NCBI RefSeq assembly: GCF_020281205.1
Contig: NZ_JACXZC010000020.1
Span: 1 to 55,215 of the forward strand
DNA length: 55,215 bases
Source of the DNA: Empedobacter stercoris
GTDB taxonomy: Bacteria; Bacteroidota; Bacteroidia; Flavobacteriales; Weeksellaceae
Direction of reading: 5' to 3'
Shown here one piece after another: positions 35,517 through 44,441 of the stretch (positions are counted from its first letter, which is position 1; each line of letters opens with the position of its first letter). The translations under genes and the position numbers were made by a program. The notes beneath the pieces were generated by a model. It did no database searches. It worked only from the letters and a program-made list of their open reading frames with translations, and was not told where the DNA came from.

Positions 35517-35537
35517 TAATTTGGTAAAAACATTTTG

Positions 35538-36602
35538 ATGAAAAAAATACTCTATTTAACAACTTTATTGACGACGACTGCTTTTGCACAAGATTTGAAT
35601 TTAGATCAAGCAAAGAAAATTTTCGATTTACCAACGCATTGTATTTCTGTAGAATACCCGAATAAATTAGGAAATGTTTTGGGAAGTGATGCAGATCTTA
35701 AAACGCCAAAGCAATTGCGTCCAATTTTTTATGGTTGTTTTGATTGGCATTCGTCTGTGCATGGATTTTGGTCGATTGTGAAATTGATGAAAGATTTTCC
35801 TGAATTGGATCAAAATAATCAGGTTAGAAATGAGTTAAATCAATTGATTACAGCAGAAAATGTTGCGGTCGAAATGGCTTTTTTCAATGATAAAAATAAC
35901 AAGAATTTTGAGCGTACTTATGGTTGGGCTTGGTTGTTACAATTGCAAATGGAATTGAATCATTGGCAAGATAAAGATGCGCAAGTTTGGGCAAAAAATT
36001 TGAAACCTTTGAGTGATTTGATAATTGTTCGATACAAAGAATATTTACCGAAATTAGTTTATCCAATTCGTACAGGTACGCATGATAACACAGCTTTTGG
36101 TTTGAGCTTAGCGATCGATTATGCACGTTCTGTGAATGATAAAACATTCGAAAAAGTGATTACTGATAATGCAAATCGTCTTTATTTAAAAGATAAAAGT
36201 TGCAATATTGCTTTCGAGCCAAGTGGTTCCGATTTTTTATCTGCTTGTTTAGAAGAAGCATTGATTATGTCAAAAATTCAACAAAAAGAGGACTATAAAA
36301 AATGGTTAAAAGATTTTTTACCTCAATTATTTAAAAAGAATTTTGAATTGAATCCTGGAATAGTTTCAGATCGTACAGATGGTCATTTGGTGCACTTAGA
36401 TGGACTAAATTTTAGTCGTGCAACAGCTTTGTATCAAATTGAACATAAATTACCCGAATTAAAACAGTTGAATAAAATTGCAGAAAATCACCTCAATTAT
36501 TCATTAAATAATATTTCAAATGACGATTACATGGGAAGTCATTGGTTGGGAACTTTTGCACTTTATGCATTGAAAACAAAACAAGAACTAAAAATAAAAT
36601 AA
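35538..36602 (+). CDS. DUF2891 family protein, exported
   Basis: A 354-aa protein starting MKKILYLTTLLTTTAFAQ, a signal peptide. The mature part has family marks HCISVEYPNKLG, RPIFYGCFDWHSSVHGFWSIV, ERTYGWAWLLQLQMELNHW and RTGTHDNTAFGLSLAIDYA. DUF2891 proteins look like alpha-helical toroids reminiscent of glycoside-hydrolase or lyase folds, but no activity is established. I use the ATG 35538; the TTG at 35535 adds one residue. The gene starts 21 nt after the esterase, and its stop overlaps the start of the next gene (TAATG), so translation is probably coupled. Confidence 0.85.
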   Translation: MKKILYLTTLLTTTAFAQDLNLDQAKKIFDLPTHCISVEYPNKLGNVLGSDADLKTPKQLRPIFYGCFDWHSSVHGFWSIVKLMKDFPELDQNNQVRNELNQLITAENVAVEMAFFNDKNNKNFERTYGWAWLLQLQMELNHWQDKDAQVWAKNLKPLSDLIIVRYKEYLPKLVYPIRTGTHDNTAFGLSLAIDYARSVNDKTFEKVITDNANRLYLKDKSCNIAFEPSGSDFLSACLEEALIMSKIQQKEDYKKWLKDFLPQLFKKNFELNPGIVSDRTDGHLVHLDGLNFSRATALYQIEHKLPELKQLNKIAENHLNYSLNNISNDDYMGSHWLGTFALYALKTKQELKIK

Positions 36603-36985
36603 TGTTTAAGGATCAGGACGGAAATTATAAATTGAAAGTAGCGTTTGATTACGATGATACGTTGACAGATGACGTTTTGTTTCAGTTAGCGCAACGAATG
36701 ATTCGAAAAGGACATGATGTCTGGATCATGACGGTTAGGACAAGTAACGAGCAATACGTAAAGCATTGTTTAAAGATGAATATTCAACCGAAATTGGAAG
36801 GTCGTAATGCAGATTTAATTGCAGATGCGACTACATTGGGTGTCGTGGATAAAATTATTTATACCGATAGTGAAGATAAATTGGAATTTTATCAAGAACA
36901 CCAATTTGATCTACTTTTTGATGATGATGCCGATTGGCATACAAATCCGATTTGCGAAGCTGGAGGTATAGGAATTCACATCTAG
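36602..36985 (+). CDS. HAD-like hydrolase (small, 127 aa)
   Basis: The N-terminus has the HAD motif I as FDYDDTLT (nucleophile D16, acid D18). The lysine/acid elements are less clear, but LLFDDDADWH near the C-terminus fits motif IV. There is no signal peptide, so unlike the two upstream products it stays in the cytoplasm. It starts within the TAA of the DUF2891 gene (TAATG overlap). Substrate unknown; the small size without a cap domain suggests action on a large or exposed phosphate substrate, or a 5'-nucleotidase-like role. An upstream TTG start in the frame is ignored because it lies deep inside the DUF2891 gene. Confidence 0.75.
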   Translation: MFKDQDGNYKLKVAFDYDDTLTDDVLFQLAQRMIRKGHDVWIMTVRTSNEQYVKHCLKMNIQPKLEGRNADLIADATTLGVVDKIIYTDSEDKLEFYQEHQFDLLFDDDADWHTNPICEAGGIGIHI

Positions 36986-37030
36986 AATTAGCTAATGATA
37001 GGGATTTTATAGAAGTAGAATTGTTTCTAA

Positions 37031-37047
37031 ATTTGTTTCAAACAAAT
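37031..37047 (+). promoter_or_regulatory. Perfect 8-1-8 palindrome before the small membrane-anchored protein gene
   Basis: ATTTGTTT-C-AAACAAAT is a perfect inverted repeat 27 nt before the ATG at 37075. The form is that of a dimeric repressor site. It could be an AT-rich coincidence, but 8 matching pairs are unlikely by chance at a given place. Confidence 0.4.
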
Positions 37048-37074
37048 ACAAATAATAAACATTAATTGAATTTT

Positions 37075-37371
37075 ATGAAAAAATATTTTTACATCATATT
37101 TGCAGTTTTAGGCATTATAGCTTTTGGTTATAGTCAATATTCGAAAGAACAATTAGAAGATCAATTGACGAAAACCGGAAAGTGTGTACAAGGAGTTGTG
37201 GTTGAAACAAGCGGTACGTTTAAACGTCCGAAAGCAACAATTCAATATCCTGTAAATGATGAAGTTTACGAAGTTACATTACGCTCTAGAGCGGATGTAG
37301 ATGAAGTGGTATTGATTAAGTTTGATACATTAAATCCTGAAGAAGTGATGCTTGTAGATAAATGCAATTAA
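37075..37371 (+). CDS. Small membrane-anchored hypothetical protein (98 aa)
   Basis: The first 20 residues (MKKYFYIIFAVLGIIAFGYS) form one hydrophobic segment, either an uncleaved anchor or a signal. The rest is a beta-rich domain with KCVQGVVVETSGTFKRPKATIQYPVNDEVYEV, somewhat like the DUF3592-type small beta modules. I do not recognise a definite family. The ATG at 37075 is preferred; the TTG at 37066 would break the signal-like start. It has its own palindromic site upstream and a terminator downstream. Confidence 0.7.
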   Translation: MKKYFYIIFAVLGIIAFGYSQYSKEQLEDQLTKTGKCVQGVVVETSGTFKRPKATIQYPVNDEVYEVTLRSRADVDEVVLIKFDTLNPEEVMLVDKCN

Positions 37372-37394
37372 GTGTAGTCTCAAGTTTATAATGG

Positions 37395-37425
37395 AAAAAT
37401 CCACCAAGCAATTGGTGGATTTTTT
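37395..37425. terminator. Bidirectional terminator between the small membrane-anchored protein gene and dusB
   Basis: A 13-bp stem (AAAAATCCACCAA / TTGGTGGATTTTT) with A/T runs on both sides, between convergent genes. Confidence 0.9.
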
Positions 37426-37429
37426 GGTT

Positions 37430-38428
37430 TTATTGTATTTCCGTTAATTTCGGAATAAATTCTTCTTCAATTTCTTTGAAAGTTGCTTCCAAATCAACTA
37501 AGTTATCATGCGTAACTAATTTTGTACGATAAGGTTTGAAATTTGGAATTCCTTTGAAATAATTGGTATAATGCATACGAGTTTCTAAAATCCCTGTGCG
37601 CTCACCCTTCCATTCAACTGCCCAATTTAAGTGGTTTTTTGCAGCTTCCATTCGTTCTATAATAGTAGGTTCTGCTAACAATTCTCCTGTTTCACGATAG
37701 TGTTTTATTTGTTCAAAAATCCAAGGGTAACCAATTGCTGCTCGACCAATCATCACACCATCTACACCATATTTTTCTTTGTATGCAATTGCTTTTTGTG
37801 GCGAATCAATATCTCCGTTTCCAAAAATCGGAATCTCAATATTTGGGTTTGCTTTTACTTTTGCAATCGGTTCCCAATTTGCTTCTCCTTTGTACATTTG
37901 CATGCGTGTACGACCATGAATAGACAATGCTTTGATACCTGTTTCTTGCAAACGTTCTGCAACTTCGTAAATGTTAATTGATTCGGAATCCCAACCCAAA
38001 CGAGTTTTCACGGTAACTGGTAAATGCGTACTTTCGACAACAGATTTTGTTAAACGTACCATCAAATCTATATCTTTTAATACGCCAGCTCCAGCTCCTT
38101 TACACACTACCTTTTTTACAGGACATCCAAAGTTAATATCTACGATATCAGGTTGTACGGTTTCGACAATTTTAGCAGACATGGCCATTGCTTCTTCATC
38201 TCCACCAAATATCTGAATACCAATTGGACGTTCGTAATCAAAAATATCTAATTTTTGACGACTTTTTATTGCATCACGAATCAATCCTTCAGAAGAAATA
38301 AACTCTGTATACATCAAGTCTGCACCATGCATTTTACATAGTCGACGAAATGGCGGATCACTTACATCTTCCATTGGTGCAAGCAATAAAGGGAAGTCTG
38401 GTAATTCTATGTTTCCTATCTTTACCAC
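37430..38428 (-). CDS. dusB: tRNA-dihydrouridine synthase (DusB family)
   Basis: Dus enzymes reduce specific uridines in tRNA to dihydrouridine using FMN and NADPH. The 332-aa TIM barrel carries PLLLAPMEDVSDPPFR (13-28), VDINFGCPVKKVVCKGAGAG with the catalytic Cys in GCP, TVKTRLGW, LSIHGRTRMQMYKG and PIFGNGDI. The phosphate-binding GVDGVMIGRAAIGYPWIF follows. The DINxGCPxKKV form indicates the DusB subgroup. The gene is divergent from the AtpZ-like gene, with only 32 nt between starts. A -7 box for dusB (TAATTTTG, minus strand, 38443-38450) occupies that gap. Confidence 0.94.
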   Translation of the reverse strand: MVKIGNIELPDFPLLLAPMEDVSDPPFRRLCKMHGADLMYTEFISSEGLIRDAIKSRQKLDIFDYERPIGIQIFGGDEEAMAMSAKIVETVQPDIVDINFGCPVKKVVCKGAGAGVLKDIDLMVRLTKSVVESTHLPVTVKTRLGWDSESINIYEVAERLQETGIKALSIHGRTRMQMYKGEANWEPIAKVKANPNIEIPIFGNGDIDSPQKAIAYKEKYGVDGVMIGRAAIGYPWIFEQIKHYRETGELLAEPTIIERMEAAKNHLNWAVEWKGERTGILETRMHYTNYFKGIPNFKPYRTKLVTHDNLVDLEATFKEIEEEFIPKLTEIQ

Positions 38429-38460
38429 GAAATAATTTTTTGCAAAATTACATAAAACTT

Positions 38461-38676
38461 ATGAAACAAGATCGAAAGACCGAAGGTGTAAATCAATATT
38501 TAAAGTTTTCTGCTATGGGAATTCAGATGGCAGCTGTGATTGCCTTGTTTGCTTGGTTGGGGACTTTTTTAGATAAAAAGTTCGAAACAGCGCAGCCTTT
38601 ATGGACGGCTGGCTTATCTTTGCTGGGTGTTTTTGCAGGATTATATTTGATGTTGAAGCAATTACCAAAAAAATAA
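38461..38676 (+). CDS. AtpZ/AtpI-like small membrane protein of the ATP synthase cluster
   Basis: A 71-aa protein with two transmembrane helices separated by a short basic loop (GIQMAAVIALFAWLGTFLDKKF and LWTAGLSLLGVFAGLYLMLKQL). The pattern KFSxxGxQMxxxIxxFxxLGxxLDKKF fits the ATPase_gene1 (AtpZ/AtpI) family, thought to help assemble the c-ring or to handle divalent cations. The start is the ATG at 38461; the longer frame from 38350 runs back into dusB on the other strand and is not credible. It precedes a second small membrane protein and atpB. Confidence 0.88.
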   Translation: MKQDRKTEGVNQYLKFSAMGIQMAAVIALFAWLGTFLDKKFETAQPLWTAGLSLLGVFAGLYLMLKQLPKK

Positions 38677-38680
38677 TAAA

Positions 38681-39061
38681 ATGATCAAGAAATTTATTCT
38701 TTTAGCACTTGCTTTTATTGTAATGGTTGCAATTTTTTGTGGGATTCATTACACAATTGTTACTCACTATAATTTTAGCGAAAATCCGCTAATTGTTCCC
38801 AAAATGTATTTGATAATTGGATTAATCACCTTAATGATTTTTCAAGTAGGATGTTTTGTGAAAATAAAATTTCCCGAATACGTAGGCTTTGCCTTTATGG
38901 GAGGGATGATAGCGAAGATGGCAGTTGTCTTAGCTTTGGTTGTTGTTAATGAGCAAATTAAATCAAATGTAGTGCAATTAATTATAAGTTATTTTGTAAT
39001 TTTGCTTGCCGAAGTTTTAGTGTTTATTCGCTTAATTAATTTAAAGTTAAAAAAAGTTTAA
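38681..39061 (+). CDS. Small membrane protein linked to the ATP synthase cluster
   Basis: A 126-aa protein with four hydrophobic helices. It resembles the AtpI/AtpR-like position and size class, but I cannot assign it to a family by motif; Flavobacteriia often have such an unnamed gene between atpZ and atpB. Weak traits are a Lys-Phe-Pro-Glu-Tyr turn (FVKIKFPEYVGFAFMGGMIAKM) and a C-terminal LINLKLKK. It follows the AtpZ-like gene after 4 nt. It may be an assembly factor of F0, by position only. Confidence 0.72.
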   Translation: MIKKFILLALAFIVMVAIFCGIHYTIVTHYNFSENPLIVPKMYLIIGLITLMIFQVGCFVKIKFPEYVGFAFMGGMIAKMAVVLALVVVNEQIKSNVVQLIISYFVILLAEVLVFIRLINLKLKKV

Positions 39062-39079
39062 TGATTTTTAGCATTTGAC

Positions 39080-39110
39080 TTTGGTAAGTGGTTAATTTAC
39101 TATAATTTTG
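39080..39110 (+). promoter_or_regulatory. Promoter of atpB (full consensus)
   Basis: TTTG (39080-39083), 19 nt and TAATTTTG (39103-39110) match the Bacteroidota -33/-7 consensus in every fixed base. It lies between the small membrane-protein gene and atpB, 29 nt before the ATG. Confidence 0.75.
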
Positions 39111-39139
39111 CACGCAATTTAGAAACAAAGGAATTATAC

Positions 39140-40276
39140 ATGAAATTTTCAGCGTTATTAGCGTTTTTATTACTTTTCAATTTCGGATTTGCTCAGCACG
39201 CAGCATCTTCGCAAGAGAATCTTCCAAAAACGTTTGAGGAGTTAGTTAAAATCGAGCAAGCAAAGAGTCAAGAGGAAGCTGCTAAAGTGAAATCTGGTGA
39301 GTCTACGTTTAATCCCGTGCCTGGTATTATGCATCATATTGCAGATGCACACGATTGGCATTTATGGGGAGAAGGTGAAAAAAGTGTAGGTGTTGCATTA
39401 CCTGTTATTTTATGGGATAATGGTTTACATGTTTTCATGTCTTCTAAATTTCATCACAATGAGGCAGTTGCTGAAAGTAATGGAAATTACTACATCAACT
39501 TCCACGAAAAAATCTATAAAACAGATGCACAAGGAACAATCCAAGCTCATATCGATGAGAAAGGAGTGTATCACTTGGATAATGAAAAACCATTAGATTT
39601 TTCTATTACGAAAAATGTAGCGTCAATGTTAATCTCTTTCGTGATTTTAATCTTAGTTTTCTCTGCAGTAGCATCTAACTACAAAAAAGGAAATATGGTA
39701 CCAAAAGGTATCGCAGGATTCATCGAGCCAATCATTATTTTTGTGCGTGATGAAGTAGCGATTCCAAATATTGGAGAGAAAAAATATGCGAAATTTATGC
39801 CTTATTTATTAACGTTATTTTTCTTTATCTGGATCAATAATTTATTAGGATTGTTACCAGGTGCAGCTAACGTTACAGGAAATATAGCAGTTACATTTGT
39901 ATTAGCATTAATTGCATTAATTGTAATTAATTTCTCAGGAAACAAAGATTACTGGGGACACATGTTATGGATGCCAGGTGTGCCAGTTCCTGTAAAAATT
40001 ATTTTAGCTCCAATTGAGTTGATCGGAATTATTACAAAACCTTTCGCCTTAATGATTCGTTTATTTGCGAACATTACAGCAGGTCACATCATCATTATGT
40101 CGTTAATTTCGTTAATCTTTATCTTTCAAACAGAAGCAATGGCAGGAGGTTCTATTCCTTTAGCTTTATTTATCTACTGTTTAGAGTTATTAGTAGCGGC
40201 ATTACAAGCTTTCGTATTCACAATGTTAGTTTCATTATTTATCGGAACAGCAGTAGCAGAACACGATCATCATTAA
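39140..40276 (+). CDS. atpB: ATP synthase F0 subunit a
   Basis: Subunit a forms the two proton half-channels against the c-ring. The 378-aa protein begins with a cleavable signal-like segment (MKFSALLAFLLLFNFGFAQ) and an extended N-terminal region with several His, larger than the E. coli form (271 aa). This extended form is usual in Bacteroidota. The membrane part contains the essential arginine in MIRLFANITAGH (Arg307) and the C-terminal LVAALQAFVFTMLVSLFIG helix. It heads atpB-E-F-H-A-G. Confidence 0.96.
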   Translation: MKFSALLAFLLLFNFGFAQHAASSQENLPKTFEELVKIEQAKSQEEAAKVKSGESTFNPVPGIMHHIADAHDWHLWGEGEKSVGVALPVILWDNGLHVFMSSKFHHNEAVAESNGNYYINFHEKIYKTDAQGTIQAHIDEKGVYHLDNEKPLDFSITKNVASMLISFVILILVFSAVASNYKKGNMVPKGIAGFIEPIIIFVRDEVAIPNIGEKKYAKFMPYLLTLFFFIWINNLLGLLPGAANVTGNIAVTFVLALIALIVINFSGNKDYWGHMLWMPGVPVPVKIILAPIELIGIITKPFALMIRLFANITAGHIIIMSLISLIFIFQTEAMAGGSIPLALFIYCLELLVAALQAFVFTMLVSLFIGTAVAEHDHH

Positions 40277-40314
40277 GAATAAATAGAAAAAACAATAAAA
40301 TAATTTTTTAATAA

Positions 40315-40539
<225 letters not shown>

Positions 40540-40553
40540 TATTTGAATTAAAA

Positions 40554-40586
40554 TTAGCTTCAATAACGGTTGGTTGTTGAAGCTAA
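40554..40586 (+). promoter_or_regulatory. Intercistronic hairpin between atpE and atpF
   Basis: TTAGCTTCAA (40554-40563) and TTGAAGCTAA (40577-40586) form a perfect 10-bp stem with a 13-nt loop, 15 nt after the atpE stop. No T-run follows, so a stability or processing element is more likely than a terminator. Confidence 0.6.
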
Positions 40587-40635
40587 TTCATTAAAAAATT
40601 AATTAGTAAAAAATAAAATTTAATACATACACACA

Positions 40636-41130
40636 ATGGATTTAATTACACCTTCAGTTGGTCTTATTTTTTGGACTGCGGTCGTATTTATCATCTTATT
40701 AGTATTGTTAAGATCATTAGCTTGGAAACCAATTTTATCTGCAGTTAAAGAAAGAGAACAATCTATCGAAGATGCATTAAACGCAGCTAAAAAAGCGAAA
40801 GAAGAGATGGCTTTATTAAACGCTCAAAACGAGAAAATCATGAAAGAAGCTCGTGCAGAACGTGATGCAATCTTGAAAGAAGCGCGTGAAATGAAAGAAA
40901 ATATCATCAACGAGGCGAAAAATTCTGCAACTGTAGAAGCTAACAAATTAATTGAAAACGCTAAAACAGCTATCCAAAACGAAAAAGCATCAGCAATGGC
41001 TGATATTAAAAATCAAGTTGGACAGTTATCAATTGAAATTGCTGAAAAAATCTTAACAAAAGAATTGTCAGATAAATCTGCACAAGAAGCTTTAGTTAAT
41101 GACGTTATTGATCAAGTAAAATTCAATTAA
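40636..41130 (+). CDS. atpF: ATP synthase F0 subunit b
   Basis: A 164-aa peripheral-stalk subunit. It has one N-terminal transmembrane helix (PSVGLIFWTAVVFIILLVLLRSLAWKPIL, residues 6-34) and then a long charged helix with Lys/Glu/Ala repeats for dimerisation. The C-terminal IEIAEKILTKELSDKSAQEALVNDVIDQV binds the delta subunit. Size is normal. It follows atpE after a hairpin gap of 96 nt and is 2 nt from atpH. Confidence 0.95.
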   Translation: MDLITPSVGLIFWTAVVFIILLVLLRSLAWKPILSAVKEREQSIEDALNAAKKAKEEMALLNAQNEKIMKEARAERDAILKEAREMKENIINEAKNSATVEANKLIENAKTAIQNEKASAMADIKNQVGQLSIEIAEKILTKELSDKSAQEALVNDVIDQVKFN

Positions 41131-41132
41131 TC

Positions 41133-41693
41133 ATGGCAGGATTCAGAGCAGCACATAGATACGCTAAAGGTTTGATGGGATTTGCTATTGAAGCAAATCA
41201 AACAAATGAAGTGTATGCTGAAATGAATGATGTTCGCAAAATCATTAAAGAGAATGAAGATTTAAGAATTTTCTTAAACTCTCCGGTGATTGATGCGAAG
41301 AAAAAAGAAGTCGTATTGAGTGAGATTTTTAAATCTTTATCAAAAACTTCTCAAACATTCATTTCATTAGTCGTTAGACAGGGTAGAGAAAATATCTTGT
41401 TTAAAATTGCTGATCAGTTTATCACATTATATGATCAAGCAAATAATATTGTAACAGCTGAAATTACTTCGGCAGTACAATTAGATCAACATACAATTGA
41501 TAACATTGTTGCAAAAGCAAAACAAACTTTAGCAGCAGGTAGTCAAGTAAAAGTAGAAAACAAAATTGATGCATCTTTAATTGGTGGTTTCGTATTAAAA
41601 ATAGGAAACAATCAAGTAGATTCTTCAATCAAAACAAAGTTAGCTACGCTTAAAAAAGATTTTTCGAAAAACGAATACATTCCTAAATTTTAA
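41133..41693 (+). CDS. atpH: ATP synthase F1 subunit delta
   Basis: A 186-aa subunit that joins the stalk to the alpha/beta head. It has the N-terminal helical domain ([19 protein letters not shown]), the family motif [20 protein letters not shown] and the C-terminal [15 protein letters not shown]...[26 protein letters not shown] block. It is 2 nt downstream of atpF and 11 nt upstream of atpA, as expected for one operon. Confidence 0.95.
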   Translation: MAGFRAAHRYAKGLMGFAIEANQTNEVYAEMNDVRKIIKENEDLRIFLNSPVIDAKKKEVVLSEIFKSLSKTSQTFISLVVRQGRENILFKIADQFITLYDQANNIVTAEITSAVQLDQHTIDNIVAKAKQTLAAGSQVKVENKIDASLIGGFVLKIGNNQVDSSIKTKLATLKKDFSKNEYIPKF

Positions 41694-41704
41694 ATATTTC
41701 AGAA

Positions 41705-43279
41705 ATGCCAGAAATAAATCCAGCTGAAGTTTCAGCTATATTAAAACAACAACTTTCAAGCTTTGATTCAGCAGTTGAATTAGCTGAAGTTGGAACCGTT
41801 CTAACTGTTGGGGATGGTATTGCTCGTGTTTACGGGTTAGACAATGCTCAATACGGAGAATTAGTAGAATTCTCAAACGGGTTAGAAGGAATGGTACAAA
41901 ACCTTGAAGAAGATAACGTAGGTATTGTACTTTTCGGACCTTCAAAAGGAATTAGAGAAGGTGACACAGTAAAACGTACAAACAAGATTGCATCTATTAA
42001 CGTAGGTGAAGGAATGTTAGGACGTGTTGTTGATATGTTAGGAAATCCGATCGATGGTAAAGGACCAATCGAAGGACAATTATACGAAATGCCTATCGAG
42101 CGTAAAGCTCCAGGAGTTATCTACCGTCAACCAGTAAACGAGCCTTTACAAACAGGTATCGTTTCTATTGACTCGATGATTCCAATTGGACGTGGACAAC
42201 GTGAGTTAATCATTGGTGACCGTCAAACAGGTAAAACTTCTGTTGCTTTAGATGCAATCTTAAATCAAAAAGAATTTTACGATAGAGGTGAAACAGTTTT
42301 CTGTATCTATGTTGCAGTAGGACAAAAAGGGTCTACAGTTGCTGGTATTATGAAAACATTACAAGATCACGGTGCAGACAAATATACAGTAGTAGTTGCT
42401 GCTAATGCATCTGATCCAGCTCCAATGCAAGTATATGCGCCAATGGCAGGTGCTGCAATCGGTGAATTTTTCCGTGACTCTGGTCGTCCAGCGTTAATTG
42501 TTTATGATGATTTATCTAAACAAGCAGTTGCTTACCGTGAGGTGTCTTTATTATTACGTCGCCCACCAGGACGTGAAGCATACCCTGGAGACGTTTTCTA
42601 CTTACACTCTCGTTTATTAGAGCGTGCTGCGAAAGTAATTAAAGATGATACAATCGCATCTCAAATGAATGATTTACCAGAATCTATGAAAGGTATCGTA
42701 AAAGGTGGTGGTTCTTTAACTGCTTTACCAATTATCGAAACTCAAGCTGGTGACGTTTCTGCATATATCCCAACAAACGTAATTTCGATTACAGATGGAC
42801 AAATTTTCTTAGAGTCTGATTTATTCAACTCTGGTGTTCGTCCAGCGATTAACGTAGGTATCTCTGTATCTCGTGTTGGTGGTTCTGCACAAACAAAACC
42901 AATGAAAAAAGTATCTGGTACATTGAAATTAGACCAAGCTCAATACCGCGAGTTAGAAGCTTTCGCGAAATTTGGTTCTGATTTAGATGCAGCAACAATG
43001 AACGTAATTGGAAAAGGTGAACGTAACGTGGAGTTATTAAAACAAGATGTTAACTCTCCAATTCCAGTAGAAGAACAAGTAGCAGTTATTTTTGCGGGTA
43101 CTAACGGTATGTTGAAGGACGTTCCAGTAAACAAAGTGAAAGAGTGGCAAGCTGATTTTGTTGAGCTAATGCGAAACAAATATACAGACACTTTAACATC
43201 TATCCGTTTAGGTAAATGGACTGACGAAATTACAGACGTATTGAAGAAAGTAGTAGCTGAAACTACTTCTAAGTACTAA
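41705..43279 (+). CDS. atpA: ATP synthase F1 subunit alpha
   Basis: A 524-aa non-catalytic nucleotide-binding subunit. It shows the P-loop GDRQTGKTS (near 173-181), the region [46 protein letters not shown] and [15 protein letters not shown]. The signature [14 protein letters not shown] is the alpha/beta family mark. Length and domains are normal. A terminator-like hairpin lies between atpA and atpG. Confidence 0.97.
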   Translation: MPEINPAEVSAILKQQLSSFDSAVELAEVGTVLTVGDGIARVYGLDNAQYGELVEFSNGLEGMVQNLEEDNVGIVLFGPSKGIREGDTVKRTNKIASINVGEGMLGRVVDMLGNPIDGKGPIEGQLYEMPIERKAPGVIYRQPVNEPLQTGIVSIDSMIPIGRGQRELIIGDRQTGKTSVALDAILNQKEFYDRGETVFCIYVAVGQKGSTVAGIMKTLQDHGADKYTVVVAANASDPAPMQVYAPMAGAAIGEFFRDSGRPALIVYDDLSKQAVAYREVSLLLRRPPGREAYPGDVFYLHSRLLERAAKVIKDDTIASQMNDLPESMKGIVKGGGSLTALPIIETQAGDVSAYIPTNVISITDGQIFLESDLFNSGVRPAINVGISVSRVGGSAQTKPMKKVSGTLKLDQAQYRELEAFAKFGSDLDAATMNVIGKGERNVELLKQDVNSPIPVEEQVAVIFAGTNGMLKDVPVNKVKEWQADFVELMRNKYTDTLTSIRLGKWTDEITDVLKKVVAETTSKY

Positions 43280-43291
43280 TAAAATATAAAT

Positions 43292-43326
43292 GAAACTTAG
43301 AGGTTTCTGATCTCTAAGTTTCTTTT
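43292..43326 (+). terminator. Terminator-like hairpin between atpA and atpG
   Basis: An 11-bp stem (GAAACTTAGAG / CTCTAAGTTTC) with a loop of about 9 nt, then four T residues. It begins 13 nt after the atpA stop and 58 nt before the atpG start. It could end part of the transcripts inside the operon. Confidence 0.6.
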
Positions 43327-43349
43327 AATCCTTCATCTCAAATAGAATT

Positions 43350-44222
43350 ATGGCAAATTTAAAAGATATACGTACACGTATTACTTCTGTAGGTTCTACA
43401 ATGCAGATCACAAGTGCTATGAAATTAGTATCTGCTGCAAAACTAAAACGTGCTACAGATTCTATTGTACAGTTACGTCCCTATGCAGATAAATTACGTG
43501 AACTTTTACAAAATGTAAGTTCTACTTTAGAAGCTGAAGTAGGAGGTGCATTAACAGAAGAACGCGAAGTTAATAAAGTACTATTAGTCGTTATTAACTC
43601 AAACAGAGGTTTATGTGGAGGATACAACTCGAGCATCATCAAAAAAGTAAATGCTTTATTGGCTGGTGAATTAGCTGGTAAAGAAATAGAGCTTTTAACA
43701 ATTGGTAAAAAAGCAAACGATACTTTTAGTAAAACACAAACTATCTATAAAAATGCATCAAGCATTTGGGATAATTTAAACTTTGCAGATGTAGCTGAGA
43801 TTGCGGATGATTTAGTTGCAAAATTTGAAGAAGGTCAATATGATCAAATAAGAATCATATATAACCAATTTCAAAATGCAGCCGTACAAATCGTTCAAGA
43901 CGAACAATTCTTACCAGTTGTTTTAGAGAAAAAAGAAGACGAAACTAACAATACAGCAGAGTTAGATTACATCTTCAATCCTTCGAAGGAAGAAATCTTA
44001 AAAGACTTAATTCCTCAAACGTTAAAAACGCAATTATTCAAAGCTGTGTTAGACGCTAATGCTTCTGAGCACGGAGCACGTATGACGGCAATGCATAAAG
44101 CAACAGACAACGCAAGCGAGTTACAGAAATCATTAAAGATTCAGTACAACAAAGCGCGTCAAGCTGCTATTACAAACGAGATCTTAGAGATCGTTGGTGG
44201 GGCAGAAGCGTTGAATGCATAA
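43350..44222 (+). CDS. atpG: ATP synthase F1 subunit gamma
   Basis: The rotor shaft of F1. The 290-aa protein starts MANLKDIRTRITSVGSTMQITSAMKLVSAAKLKRA, the typical gamma N-terminal coiled coil. It has SNRGLCGGYNSSIIKK near residue 86 and ends with ASEHGARMTAMHKATDNASE...YNKARQAAITNEILEIVGGAEAL, the C-terminal signature. It is the last gene of this cluster. The beta and epsilon subunits (atpD, atpC) are not here and must be encoded elsewhere. Confidence 0.96.
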   Translation: MANLKDIRTRITSVGSTMQITSAMKLVSAAKLKRATDSIVQLRPYADKLRELLQNVSSTLEAEVGGALTEEREVNKVLLVVINSNRGLCGGYNSSIIKKVNALLAGELAGKEIELLTIGKKANDTFSKTQTIYKNASSIWDNLNFADVAEIADDLVAKFEEGQYDQIRIIYNQFQNAAVQIVQDEQFLPVVLEKKEDETNNTAELDYIFNPSKEEILKDLIPQTLKTQLFKAVLDANASEHGARMTAMHKATDNASELQKSLKIQYNKARQAAITNEILEIVGGAEALNA

Positions 44223-44250
44223 GACAAACGACTTATCTTATTTTAAATAC

Positions 44251-44283
44251 AAAAGCAACTTCTTACAAGAAGTTGCTTTTTTT
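44251..44283 (+). terminator. Intrinsic terminator after atpG
   Basis: Stem AAAAGCAACTTCT / AGAAGTTGCTTTT with seven T residues, 28 nt after the atpG stop. Confidence 0.93.
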
Positions 44284-44441
44284 ATAACTATTATTGATTG
44301 ACATGTTGTACTGAAATTATGCGAAATCTCTTTAGTAATTAATTCAATCATTAGTACCCCTAATAATACGGTTTAGAGAGGTCTTTAAAAACGTAGTTAG
44401 GTTTTGATTAAAACGTCAGGACATTTTTATATGAACAAAAA
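44284..44441. other. Gene-free stretch between atpG and glyA terminators
   Basis: About 158 AT-rich bases between two terminators of convergent genes. I see no ORF with coding quality, RNA gene or strong repeat in it. Confidence 0.6.

Noticed and set aside
38350-38460. N-terminal extension of the AtpZ-like ORF
   Set aside because: This part overlaps dusB on the other strand and would put polar sequence before the family start; the ATG at 38461 fits the family length.
44341-44440. Riboswitch before or after glyA
   Set aside because: The region is downstream of glyA (minus strand), and the short upstream leader has no complex fold that I can recognise as a glycine or folate riboswitch.
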